A stretch of DNA of 14,702 nucleotides from Nitrospinota bacterium (GTDB taxonomy: Bacteria; Nitrospinota; Nitrospinia; JACRGO01), in NCBI GenBank assembly GCA_016212295.1, contig JACRGO010000143.1, forward strand, positions 1-14,702, read 5' to 3'. Positions 1 through 8,100 of this stretch are shown piece after piece. The translations under genes were made by a program, and so were the position numbers. Numbering within the stretch: the stretch's first letter is position 1; every line of letters begins with the position of its first letter. The notes below the pieces were generated by a model. It saw only the letters and a list, made by a program, of their open reading frames with translations, was not told the DNA's origin and made no database searches.

Positions 1-43
1 ACATGAGATTGCGTTCTTCTTTGGTCACGCGTGTGTAAGCCAT
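1..43 (-). CDS. N-terminal fragment of a transposase (IS30-like), continues beyond the window
   Basis: Only the first 14 codons are present; they read MAYTRVTKEERNLM. The pattern of a short basic start followed by R-(V/L)-T-x-E-E-R is typical of the N-terminus of IS30-family DDE transposases, just before their helix-turn-helix. A good Shine-Dalgarno sequence (AAGGAG) lies 6-7 bases upstream of the ATG, which supports a real start. Fourteen residues cannot establish the family, and whether the gene is intact cannot be seen. It is divergent from glgP. Confidence 0.55.
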   Translation of the reverse strand, partial: MAYTRVTKEERNLM

Positions 44-112
44 GTCGTTCTCCTTGTGTTGTGGCACAATACGAAGAACGTAGCTTACCTCGCGTGGCTT
101 TTTCTATCTACA
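1..112 (-). mobile_element. End of an insertion sequence, probably IS30 family, cut by the window edge
   Basis: Reading the minus strand from position 112, the sequence begins TGTAGATAGAAAAAGCC and leads within about 70 bases to a ribosome binding site and a transposase-like start codon at 43. IS30 itself is known to begin with TGTAGATT, so 112 is my best guess for the outer tip; the flanking bases agtgttgc could still be part of the inverted repeat. The rest of the element lies outside the window, so neither the second terminal repeat nor a target duplication can be checked. The tip would lie about 170 bp upstream of glgP. Confidence 0.5.
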
Positions 113-208
113 AGTGTTGCAATAGCCGGTAGCGCGCGGGTCTCAATAACAAAAATTATAAAGAACAAACAAGGAAAAGGAATTGTTTCGGACATTCGGG
201 AATTGTAG

Positions 209-247
209 TTTGTTATTTATTTGTAATTTGTTATTTGTCATTTGGGG
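209..247 (+). repeat. Heptanucleotide tandem repeat, tttgtta-type
   Basis: The tract reads tttgtta, a 4-base interruption (ttta), then tttgtaa, tttgtta, tttgtca and tttgggg: five units at a 7-base period with small substitutions. It fills the spacer between the insertion-sequence end and the glgP ribosome binding site. It may contain or displace promoter elements of glgP, but I see no convincing -35/-10 pair in it. Confidence 0.7.
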
Positions 248-284
248 TTTTATTTAAATAAGTAATTCATGAAAGGAAAAGCCT

Positions 285-2807
285 ATGCCAATGGAAGAAA
301 AAAGCCCGCCAGCGGGAAAGCCGGATAAGGAGAAAACCACGAAGACAAAAAATGAAAAACCGCCTCTGTCGCGCCATGAGGTGGAGTCGCTTAAGAGGTC
401 CATAGAAAAGCACATAGTCTACAGCATCGCCAAGGACGCAGTCGGGGCCAACAAGTACGATTTTTATAACGCCGTGGCTTACGCCATCCGGGACCTCCTC
501 ATAGAAAGATGGCTCAAGACCCAAAGCGCCTATTACCACATGAAGGCCAAGCGCGTCTATTATCTCTCAATGGAATTCCTCATCGGACGCACCTTCGGGA
601 ACAGTCTCATCAATATGGGACTGTACGACACCTGCCACCAGGCCCTGCACGAGCTGGGCTATGACCTGGAGGAGATCCGGGAGGTGGAGTGGGACGCGGG
701 ACTCGGCAACGGGGGCCTTGGGCGGCTGGCGGCTTGCTTCCTTGATTCCCTGGCCACCATGGAGCTTCCATCCTACGGCTACGGCATCCATTACGAATAC
801 GGAATCTTCTATCAAAGGATAGTTGACGGCGGCCAAGTGGAAATCCCGGACAACTGGCTCCGTTACGGAAACCCCTGGGAATTCGTCAGGCCGGAGCACA
901 TCTTCCCCGTGAAATTTTACGGCAGCGTGAACCAGAGGCGCGACGAGGAAGGCGTGATAAGAAGCGAGTGGGTGGACGCCGAGGAACTCATGGCAGTTGC
1001 GTGCGACACCCCGATACCGGGATACGACAACAACCACGTCATCAACATGAGGCTCTGGGCCGCCCGCGCGACGCGGGAATTCGACCTGAAGTACTTTAAC
1101 GAGGGCGACTACATCCGCGCCATGGAAAGCAAGATGGTGTCGGAGTCCATCTCCAAGGTCCTCTATCCCAGCGACCACCTGGCCGAGGGCAGGGAACTGC
1201 GGCTTAAACAGCAATACTTCCTGGTCTCGGCCACGCTCCAGGACATTATCCGGCGCTACGAGAAGCATGAAAAGGAGTTCGACAATTTTCCGGACAAGGT
1301 GGCGGTGCAGTTGAACGACACGCATCCGGCCCTGGCCATAGCCGAATTCATGCGGGTCCTTGTGGACAAGAAGTCCGTTGACTGGGACAAGGCATGGGGC
1401 ATCACGGTCAGGACCTTTGGATACACGAACCACACGCTCCTCCCGGAGGCCCTTGAAAAGTGGTCGGTTTCCCTTTTTGAGCGCGTCCTGCCGCGGCACC
1501 TGCAGATCATCTATGAGATCAACCATCGCTTTCTGCAGGAGGTGGCGAGGAGGTTCCCAGGGGACCTCGACAGACTCGGCAGGATGTCCCTTATCGAGGA
1601 GGGCGGGGAAAAGAAGGTTCGCATGGCCCACCTGGCCATAGTGGGATCACACTCGGTTAACGGCGTGTCGGAGCTGCACAGCAACCTGCTCAAGACCCAG
1701 TTATTCAAGGATTTTGACGAGCTCTTCCCTGGCAGGTTCAACAACAAGACCAACGGCATAACCCCGCGCCGGTGGCTGAAGAAGTGCAATCAGGGGCTGG
1801 CGGGCCTGATCACCAGGGAAATAGGGGACGGATGGGCCAAGGACCTGTATCAATTGAAGAGACTGGTCCCGCTGGCGGAGGACAAGGCGTTTCGCGCTGA
1901 ATGGAGGGCGGTGAAGCAGGCGAACAAGGTGCGCCTCGCGGCCTACATAAAGTGGAAAAACCGGTTGGAAGTCGATATCGACTCCATGTTCGATTCCCAG
2001 GTGAAACGCATGCATGAATACAAGCGCCAGCTCCTCAACCTCTTGCATGCAGTGACGATGTACAACAGGATCAGGAAAAATCCGGGAGGGGATTTCACCC
2101 CAAGGGCGGTAATCTTCGGCGGAAAGGCCGCCCCGGCGTACTGGATCGCCAAGCTTATCATCAAGCTCATCAATTCAGTGGCCGACGTCGTGAACAACAA
2201 CAAGGACGTGGGGGGCCGCCTTAAGGTGGTCTTCCTCCACAATTACAAGGTGTCGCTGGCCGAGAAGATCATGCCCGCCACCGACCTTTCGGAACAGATT
2301 TCGACCGCCGGCAAGGAGGCGTCCGGCACAGGGAACATGAAATTCGCCCTGAACGGGGCGCTGACCATCGGGACCCTGGACGGGGCCAATATCGAGATCA
2401 TGGAGGAAGTTGGAAAGGAAAACATCTTCATCTTCGGACTGAACGCGGTGGAGGTGGCTGATCTGAAGGGCAGGGGCTACAATCCCTGGGATTATTACAA
2501 CAGGAACGCGGAACTGAAGGAGGTCCTGGACATGATAGGCGGCGGTTATTTCTCCCCCTTTCAGCACGACCTGTTCAGGCCCATCGTGGCGTCCCTCCTG
2601 GAGCACGGCGACCCGTACCTGCTTCTGGCCGATTACCAGGCTTATGTGGAATGCCAGGACCGCGTGTCAGCGGCCTTTAAGGACCATGAAAGCTGGACGC
2701 GCATGTCCATTCTGAACACCGCGAACATGGGAAAATTTTCCAGCGACAACACAATAAGGGAATACGCCGAGAAGATTTGGGGGGTCCACCCGGTGCATGT
2801 GGAGTAA
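285..2807 (+). CDS. glgP: Glycogen/starch (alpha-glucan) phosphorylase
   Basis: This 840-residue protein is a full-length glycogen phosphorylase. The family is cytosolic, uses pyridoxal phosphate, and releases glucose-1-phosphate from the non-reducing ends of alpha-1,4-glucans. Visible hallmarks are VYYLSMEFLIGR (residues 91-102), the glycine-rich GNGGLGRLA (141-149), the ISKVLYPSD segment, and the cofactor-binding EASGTGNMKFALNGA block, where K686 should form the Schiff base. Length is within the family's usual 800-850. The first 30 residues are a lysine-rich extension ahead of the conserved core. The ATG at 285 has an AAAGGA Shine-Dalgarno at suitable distance; an ATG at 291 is possible. 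No other glycogen gene is adjacent, so it appears to be a single-gene unit, with an insertion sequence upstream and a repeat cluster downstream. Preference for glycogen over maltodextrin cannot be read from the sequence. Confidence 0.97.
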   Translation: MPMEEKSPPAGKPDKEKTTKTKNEKPPLSRHEVESLKRSIEKHIVYSIAKDAVGANKYDFYNAVAYAIRDLLIERWLKTQSAYYHMKAKRVYYLSMEFLIGRTFGNSLINMGLYDTCHQALHELGYDLEEIREVEWDAGLGNGGLGRLAACFLDSLATMELPSYGYGIHYEYGIFYQRIVDGGQVEIPDNWLRYGNPWEFVRPEHIFPVKFYGSVNQRRDEEGVIRSEWVDAEELMAVACDTPIPGYDNNHVINMRLWAARATREFDLKYFNEGDYIRAMESKMVSESISKVLYPSDHLAEGRELRLKQQYFLVSATLQDIIRRYEKHEKEFDNFPDKVAVQLNDTHPALAIAEFMRVLVDKKSVDWDKAWGITVRTFGYTNHTLLPEALEKWSVSLFERVLPRHLQIIYEINHRFLQEVARRFPGDLDRLGRMSLIEEGGEKKVRMAHLAIVGSHSVNGVSELHSNLLKTQLFKDFDELFPGRFNNKTNGITPRRWLKKCNQGLAGLITREIGDGWAKDLYQLKRLVPLAEDKAFRAEWRAVKQANKVRLAAYIKWKNRLEVDIDSMFDSQVKRMHEYKRQLLNLLHAVTMYNRIRKNPGGDFTPRAVIFGGKAAPAYWIAKLIIKLINSVADVVNNNKDVGGRLKVVFLHNYKVSLAEKIMPATDLSEQISTAGKEASGTGNMKFALNGALTIGTLDGANIEIMEEVGKENIFIFGLNAVEVADLKGRGYNPWDYYNRNAELKEVLDMIGGGYFSPFQHDLFRPIVASLLEHGDPYLLLADYQAYVECQDRVSAAFKDHESWTRMSILNTANMGKFSSDNTIREYAEKIWGVHPVHVE

Positions 2808-2869
2808 TGGTTCAGTTATTTTTCCAGAACAGCGGACTATTGCGGCCATGCGGAATAAAACGTTTTTCT

Positions 2870-2895
2870 CGCTCCCAGGGTCCTCCCTGGGAGCG
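2870..2895. repeat. Strong hairpin in the glgP downstream region
   Basis: CGCTCCCAGGG and CCCTGGGAGCG form a perfect 11-bp stem around a TCCT loop. There is no T-run on either exit side, so a classical intrinsic terminator is unlikely. The 'cccaggg…ccctggg' style, repeated in variant form at 3030-3048, looks like a dispersed palindromic (REP-like) repeat. It could still stabilise the glgP mRNA end. Confidence 0.65.
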
Positions 2896-2940
2896 CCAAT
2901 TATAGAGGCTAATTGTACGAGTCAGAGCCTCGTGGTCCGG

Positions 2941-3177
2941 CATTCCCAGGCAGGGCCTCACTGCCATTAAGTTAAGAAAATTTTTGAAAAATATTCTGAA
3001 AAAAAGCCCGAAGGGCTGACTTAATATAGCCCAGGGCAACGCCCTGGGATCAGGAACATAAAGCATTCCAGCCCTGAAAGGGCGATTTAAAAGGATACGC
3101 CATCTCTAAATCAGCCTTTCAGGCTTGAAAAAGGCAGTCCCCTTAACTTAATGGCAGTGAGGCAAAACCTGGGAACG
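2941..3177. repeat. Inverted-repeat element with multiple internal hairpins (MITE-like)
   Basis: Positions 2955-2976 and 3142-3163 are a perfect 22-bp inverted repeat containing CTGCCATTAAGTTAAG. With imperfect flanks the arms extend to 2941-2976 and 3142-3177, matching at 31 of 36 bases. The roughly 165 bp between them holds short hairpins: 3005-3017 (agccc/gggct), 3030-3048 (cccagggc/gccctggg, 3-base loop) and 3071-3083 (gccct/agggc). No protein with visible family features is encoded. The outer pair ttcccagg/cctgggaa looks like an older hairpin whose loop received the inner element. This is most simply a non-autonomous or REP-like repeat. Confidence 0.7.
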
Positions 3178-3278
3178 AAAGACATGAAGGCTATGTCGCT
3201 ACTATTATGAGGCTGTTAATAAACGAACTATTGCCATGCGGAACAAGACGTTAAAAGCCTTCCTTCTTTCGCCACCGC

Positions 3279-3466
3279 TCATTTTTTTAATGCTTGCTGG
3301 ATGCGGCGGGGAGCAATCCATTTACCCAATGCTTGGCGAGTTACTCCGAATATTTGGGCAACCTCAACCTGAGTTTTTCCTCCCATAACAGCCTTGACAG
3401 CTTTAATTCGTATAGCTTCCTGGGTTTTAGGAGAAAGGGAGCGGCCATGTCGCGCTAAGCATTCAT
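3279..3466 (-). pseudogene. Remnant of an IS630-type transposase (N-terminal helix-turn-helix only)
   Basis: The minus strand encodes ARHGRSLSPKTQEAIR, then KAVKAVMGGKTQVEVAQIFG and VTRQALGKWI. This is the characteristic N-terminal helix-turn-helix of IS630/Tc1-type transposases. The frame ends in a stop at 3279 shortly after the domain; the neighbouring frame continues with GGIQQALKK-like residues, suggesting a frameshift within 3300-3315. The DDE catalytic domain is absent. At the other end the natural ATG (minus strand near 3464-3472) is out of frame with the body, suggesting a second single-base lesion. The fragment reaches the start codon of the next plus-strand gene, so it now forms that gene's upstream region. 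Confidence 0.8.
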
Positions 3467-3470
3467 CTTC

Positions 3471-4952
3471 ATGGAAAAAATCCACAAATTTTCTTTTCCC
3501 CGCGGCCTGATTTTTCCCGCCGTCGCGGTCCTGGCGTCCTGGCTGGTTTATCTCCCCGCCGCTGGAGTTTTTTTCTGCTGGGACGATTTGGATCTTCTCC
3601 ATGACTCAGCGGCCATTGCGGATTTCCCCTCCTTGATGTCGTGGCTTGTTGTGCCTAACAACGAGCACTGCCTGCCCTTATTGAAGCTCCTGGATTTTTT
3701 GCTTTTCAAGCTGTTTGGCCCGGACCCCTTGCCTTTCCATGTAGTTATTGCCTTGGTCCACGCTGCCACTATCTTCGGATTATACACGTTGTGCAACCTT
3801 CTTTTCCAAATACCCGTCCTTTCCAGTTGCGCGTGTCTGCTCTTCGGGATGTCGGCCATATACGCTGAATGCGTTGTCTGGATTTCAGGATCGCACATCC
3901 TCTTCTGCCTGTGCTTCATGGCGTGGACGCTTAACTCCATTTATTTCGGCATGGCCGCGAAGTCGAGGGCCTGGAAGACCGCCGGATTTTTTTTCGCGCT
4001 GGGCGCGGTATGGTCCTTTTCCATCGGCCTGACCCTTTTTCTTTGGATGCCGTGGTTTTACCTTTTAGTTAAAAAGAACATGGGGCCTGGCGCAGGAGAT
4101 AATGTTTCCGTTTCCGCGGTCATCCCCCATCTTTCCGGCGCGGCCCTGGCCGCCTTGCTTTATGTATACAACAGGATGGCGGTATTCAGTCCTTCCCATT
4201 ACAAATACATGGGAGGCCATAACGCTCTGGACGCCATGAACGCCGCCTCCGGGGCTGTTTATACTTACAGGGCTTTTTTTGAAAGGCTCCTTCCAGGCAT
4301 ATCCTTTGCCCCTGTTTCAGTCCTGCTGATTCTGGCTGCCGGGACGGGTTTATATTATTACCGCCGGGAGTTATCAATGGAAGCCATCCTCTTTTTTATT
4401 GCGTGGATATTCATATTCTTCATGGTCCCTTTCACCTTCAGGGCCGCCTGGGGGGACGACATCTTGTTCTGGGGGCGGTATTATGTGTTCCCCGCCTTTG
4501 GACTTTCAGTCCTTTACGCGGCTGTGGCCAGGGAATGGTTTGAAAATAAGCTCCGGCCGCCTTCGCGTTCAGTAACGGGCCTGCTTGTAGTTGTACTGCT
4601 CCTCTTTTCCGTCCACGGAATAACCGCCCGTTCCCTTGTAGTCGAAAGGCTGCCTGACACCGCCGCGTTGGAAGCTGTGTCCAGGGAAATGCGCGGGCTG
4701 TTTGAGAATTTCTTCAGGGAGAGGGAGGGCCTTGCGGGGAAACTCCAGGTCGCGGACAAAGGGGTGAAAGTAAACGTGTATCCAACCATTAAGGGAATCA
4801 GCTTTTACGCGGCCTTTTTGCTGCCTGATAAAATCAATAAACGGTTGAGTTGGGGACCTGATTCGTCACCGGAGTTTCTTTCCTATTTGGAGTCCAACTC
4901 AGGGAAGTACCCTATTTTAGCTGATTTTTGGAAGGCAGGGAGCAGGGAGTAG
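3471..4952 (+). CDS. Polytopic membrane protein, GT-C glycosyltransferase-like
   Basis: This 493-residue protein has a very hydrophobic N-terminal 380 residues with roughly nine or more predicted membrane segments, the first at about residues 12-35, followed by a soluble C-terminal domain of about 110 residues. Just after the first segment lies WDDLDLL (residues 37-43), with NEHCLPLLKLLD at 64-75. An acidic pair in the first extracytoplasmic loop is the usual catalytic signature of GT-C enzymes, which use lipid-linked sugar donors. RYYVFPAFGLSVL (336-348) resembles late-helix motifs of such proteins. Substrate is unknown. ATG 3471 is the only start available, since an in-frame stop lies at 3456, but it lacks a Shine-Dalgarno and directly abuts a transposase remnant. 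The last codons and the stop lie inside a heptamer array. A general membrane protein of unknown function is the alternative. Confidence 0.7.
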   Translation: MEKIHKFSFPRGLIFPAVAVLASWLVYLPAAGVFFCWDDLDLLHDSAAIADFPSLMSWLVVPNNEHCLPLLKLLDFLLFKLFGPDPLPFHVVIALVHAATIFGLYTLCNLLFQIPVLSSCACLLFGMSAIYAECVVWISGSHILFCLCFMAWTLNSIYFGMAAKSRAWKTAGFFFALGAVWSFSIGLTLFLWMPWFYLLVKKNMGPGAGDNVSVSAVIPHLSGAALAALLYVYNRMAVFSPSHYKYMGGHNALDAMNAASGAVYTYRAFFERLLPGISFAPVSVLLILAAGTGLYYYRRELSMEAILFFIAWIFIFFMVPFTFRAAWGDDILFWGRYYVFPAFGLSVLYAAVAREWFENKLRPPSRSVTGLLVVVLLLFSVHGITARSLVVERLPDTAALEAVSREMRGLFENFFREREGLAGKLQVADKGVKVNVYPTIKGISFYAAFLLPDKINKRLSWGPDSSPEFLSYLESNSGKYPILADFWKAGSRE

Positions 4953-5010
4953 CGGATAGCGATTAGCGGATAGGGATTAGCGTATAGGGATTAGCGATTA
5001 GCGAATAGGG
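4934..5010 (+). repeat. Heptanucleotide tandem repeat, attagcg-type, 11 units
   Basis: The tract divides without gaps into eleven 7-base units: ggcaggg, agcaggg, agtagcg, gatagcg, attagcg, gataggg, attagcg, tataggg, attagcg, attagcg, aataggg. The first units overlap the end of the membrane-protein gene and supply its final residues and its TAG stop. The length of 77 bases is exactly 11 periods. Confidence 0.85.
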
Positions 5011-5019
5011 CGGAACTAA

Positions 5020-5103
5020 TTTCAGATTCGCGATTTCAGATTTCAGATTTGTTGCAGGCTTTTTCTTTTTATGTCTTCCAATCTGAAATCTGAAATCTGA
5101 AAT
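5020..5103. repeat. Inverted heptamer repeat between convergent genes; possible bidirectional terminator
   Basis: The left arm is tttcaga, ttcgcga, tttcaga, tttcaga, tttgttg (5020-5054). The right arm is atctgaa three times without change (5081-5101). The arms are reverse complements and can form a stem of about 17 bp (5033-5050 with 5080-5103). On the plus strand the stem is followed by atatttttt. Lying between the stops of two convergent genes (4952 and 5122), it is well placed to end transcription from the plus strand at least, although the AT-rich stem is weak for a terminator. Confidence 0.65.
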
Positions 5104-5121
5104 ATTTTTTGATAACGTACC

Positions 5122-8100
5122 TTACCCGAACAGAAACTCAATATCCTCCCGGCCTATCTTTTTGAACAAAGACCCTTCTCCTGAAATTATGGACCCCACC
5201 AATTCCTTCTTTTTTTCCTGCAAGGCCATGATCTTCTCCTCCACTGTGTCCTTGGTTATCAACCGGTAGGTGAAGACCTTTTGGGTCTGGCCGATGCGGT
5301 GCGCCCGGTCCGTGGCCTGGGCCTCAACCGCCGGGTTCCACCAGGGATCGAAGATGAACACATAACTAGCTGCGGTGAGGTTAAGTCCATGCCCGCCTGC
5401 CCTGAGGCTTATGAGAAAGAGCTTGCAATCCTTGTTCTCCTGGAATTTTTTGACCTCTTCCTTTCTCTTGATGGTGCGGCCGTCCAGATAGGCGTAAGGG
5501 ATTTTTTTCCCCTTTACAGCCGGTTTGATCAGGTCCAGCATGGTGACAAACTGCGAAAAGACAAGGGCCTTATGCCCTTCCTCCACCGCCTCGCCCACCA
5601 TCTCCATCAAGGTCTCCAGCTTGGCGGACTTGGCCTTGGAGGCGGGCTTCACCAGCGCCGGATGGCAGGCGGTCTGCCTGAGCCTTAGCAGCCCTTCCAG
5701 TATCGTCATCCGGCTTTTATTGATCCCCCTGGAATCCACGTGGCCCAGGACTTTTATTCTGTAGAAATCACGTATCTCGTTATAAAGTTTTCGTTGGGGC
5801 GGCGACATCTCGCAATGGATGATCTGCTCTGACTTCGGGGGGAGCTCGGTCAGGACGTCCTCTTTTTTCCGCCGGAGTATGAATGGATGGACAAGGCGCC
5901 TCAGTTTCTCAAGGTCTTCGGCGTCCACCTCCTTCTTGCCGCCGTAGCGGGAGTCGAAATATTCCTTCCGCCAGAGCAGACCAGGATTCAGGAAGGATTT
6001 AAGGGACCATAATTCCCCAAGATGGTTTTCCACCGGCGTCCCGCTGAGGGCGAGCCGGTGCGCGGCCTTCAGGGCGCGGACGGCCTTGGCGGTGATTGTC
6101 TCCGTGTTCTTCATGGCCTGGGCCTCGTCCAGGGCCGCGTAAAAAAAATCCATCTCCCTGAACGCGTCGATGTCCCGCCGGAGGACCCCGTAGGTGGTGA
6201 GAATCACCTTGCCTGCCAAAGGCCCGTCCAATAGCCCCTTACGGTTGAGTCCGGTATAGTTCACGACGTCCAGCGAGGGGGCGAATTTGTTTATCTCATC
6301 CATCCAGTTAAAGATCAGGGAGGTGGGCGCCACCACCAGGGAAGGCTTTTCCTGCTCCATCACGCCCGTGTGCAGGAACAGGGCCAGGACCTGCACGGTC
6401 TTTCCCAGCCCCATGTCGTCCGCCAGTATCCCTCCGAAACCAAAGTCCCTTAAAAAGGCCAGCCATGACAGGCCGGCCTTTTGGTAGTCCCTGAGCGTTC
6501 CCTTGAACCGCGCGGGCGGGTTGATCTCCTCAATCCCTGAAAAACCGGCCAGCTTCTTGAAAAAGTCCTTTGAGAGAACGTCGAACTTCGCCGGAAAATA
6601 TTCGTCATCGGAGAGGCCCTGGATGGCGCCTGCGTGGGCCTTGTGGAAGCGCAATGTCCCGTCGCCTTTTTGTTTTTGTCCGAGTTCCAGCAGCCACTGG
6701 TTTTTCTTCAGCCACTCTTCCGGGAGCAGGCCGCTTTCTCCGTTGGAAAGACGCACGAACCTTTCGCCTTTTTGCAAGGCGTCCAGGAGGTCAAGGACGG
6801 AAACGCTGGCGTCGCCGAAGGAGGCATTGCCTTCGAGGTCGAACCAGTCGATCCCGGAAGAGACGGAAAGCTTGAAGCTGGACATGGACTGGATTTTTTT
6901 TCTGTCCTGGGCCAGGACTTCAAACCCTTTTTCCATCAGCAGGCGGATGTTTTCCATCAGCCCTTCCCGCGCCAAAATCCACTCCTGGCCGGAAGGGTCA
7001 AAGGCAACGCCCGGGAGGGAATTAACCGCCTCCACCGCCTGTTTTTCCAGTTCCGGATTTCTGAGAAACCGGCGTCTTTTCTTGAAATCAGTTATGGCCT
7101 CTCCGGCTTGGAAGGCATTCGCCGACATTTTATCTTCGTCCTGGCCAGGGGAATATTCAAACTCCAGCGAGCCTTTTATTTTCTGGCCCAGGAACTCCAA
7201 TTGGAAAACCGGTAGAGGGGCTTGGACAGGAATAGTTTCCCTCCAGAAATTATCCGGCCATGAGAAATCAGGGATGTTTCCTCCAGCCTCGCCCATGGAT
7301 TCGTAAAAAAGGTCCACTTCCCCGGCGGGAATGGCGACCTGCTCTTTTTTTTCCCGGAAGAAGGTAATCCAGGCAAAAGCAGACTGTCCCTCCGCCTTGC
7401 TGAATGTCCCTTTGTGAAAAAAGAACATTGGGTCTCCGCTGAAAATGACGCTTGGTTCCTCTATAGGGATGGACTCTTCTCCGCGTTTAAAAACAGGCCG
7501 CATGGCCAGGCTCCCGGCCTCCTCCTGGATATTTATAACGAACCGCCATGGACCTTCCTTGTCTATTTTCAAAGGCCATTGTTCATCATGGTTCCGCCCT
7601 GATACCGTTGTGTGGCCATACTCCTCAAGGAGGGGAAGAAGGGCGCCGGCGGTCTGGAGAGGAATACGGTGCTTCATTTCGCCGTAATAGGAATACGTAT
7701 TCCGGGCCAGCAGCAAGGAAAAAATCTGCTGTTCCAGGCCGGTCCCGTGCTCCAGAAATTTTCTGGCGGCGTAAGAGCTTTCCTGCCTGCCCGGGGAGCC
7801 GTCTTTTTTCCGGTACCATAGCTCCACTTCCAGTACTAGCTTTTGGGCTTGCTGGGACTCCTGGGTCTTGATGGCAAAGGAGCAGATGGGACAGATGGGA
7901 AGGGGAGGCGCCGCGTCCTGAAAAAGAGTTTGGGAACGAACGACCTTGCTGATTAAGTCGCGCCAGGAGGGCTGCGGGAGTCGCGGAAGCGGACTTTTTA
8001 TTTTGGGCGCTTCCTTCTTTTTTTTTGGCGGAAATAAGGCGTTAAAAGCAAAATAATCCTCGGCCTCGTCAAAATCCTCGACCCCGCTATAACTTATATC

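Larger units (their letters stand above)
2833..3252. repeat. Imperfect direct repeats (2833-2864 and 3224-3252) bracketing a repeat cluster
   Basis: The bases 2833-2864 (cggactattgcggccatgcg, then gaataaaacgtt) recur at 3224-3252 with a 3-base deletion and a few substitutions. The two copies are in the same orientation and enclose the palindromic repeats at 2870-3177. They could be a long, decayed duplication from insertion, or two copies of a repeat module. Together with the entries below this accounts for the gene-free 2808-3278. Confidence 0.6.

Noticed and set aside
567-1631. 354-codon open frame on the minus strand
   Set aside because: It lies entirely within glgP, which is a clear full-length enzyme; the frame reflects the codon bias of the real gene.
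2870-2895. Intrinsic terminator of glgP
   Set aside because: The stem is strong but no T-run follows on either strand.
2812-3066. 84-codon minus-strand frame that could be annotated as a hypothetical protein
   Set aside because: It runs through the palindromic repeats and inverted-repeat arm, has no ribosome binding site, and its residues are dictated by the repeats.
4934-5103. CRISPR array
   Set aside because: Units are 7 bases with no spacers between them, and no cas gene is present.
6503-7306. 267-codon plus-strand open frame
   Set aside because: It is antisense to the middle of the SNF2 gene and has serine/arginine-rich composition typical of shadow frames.
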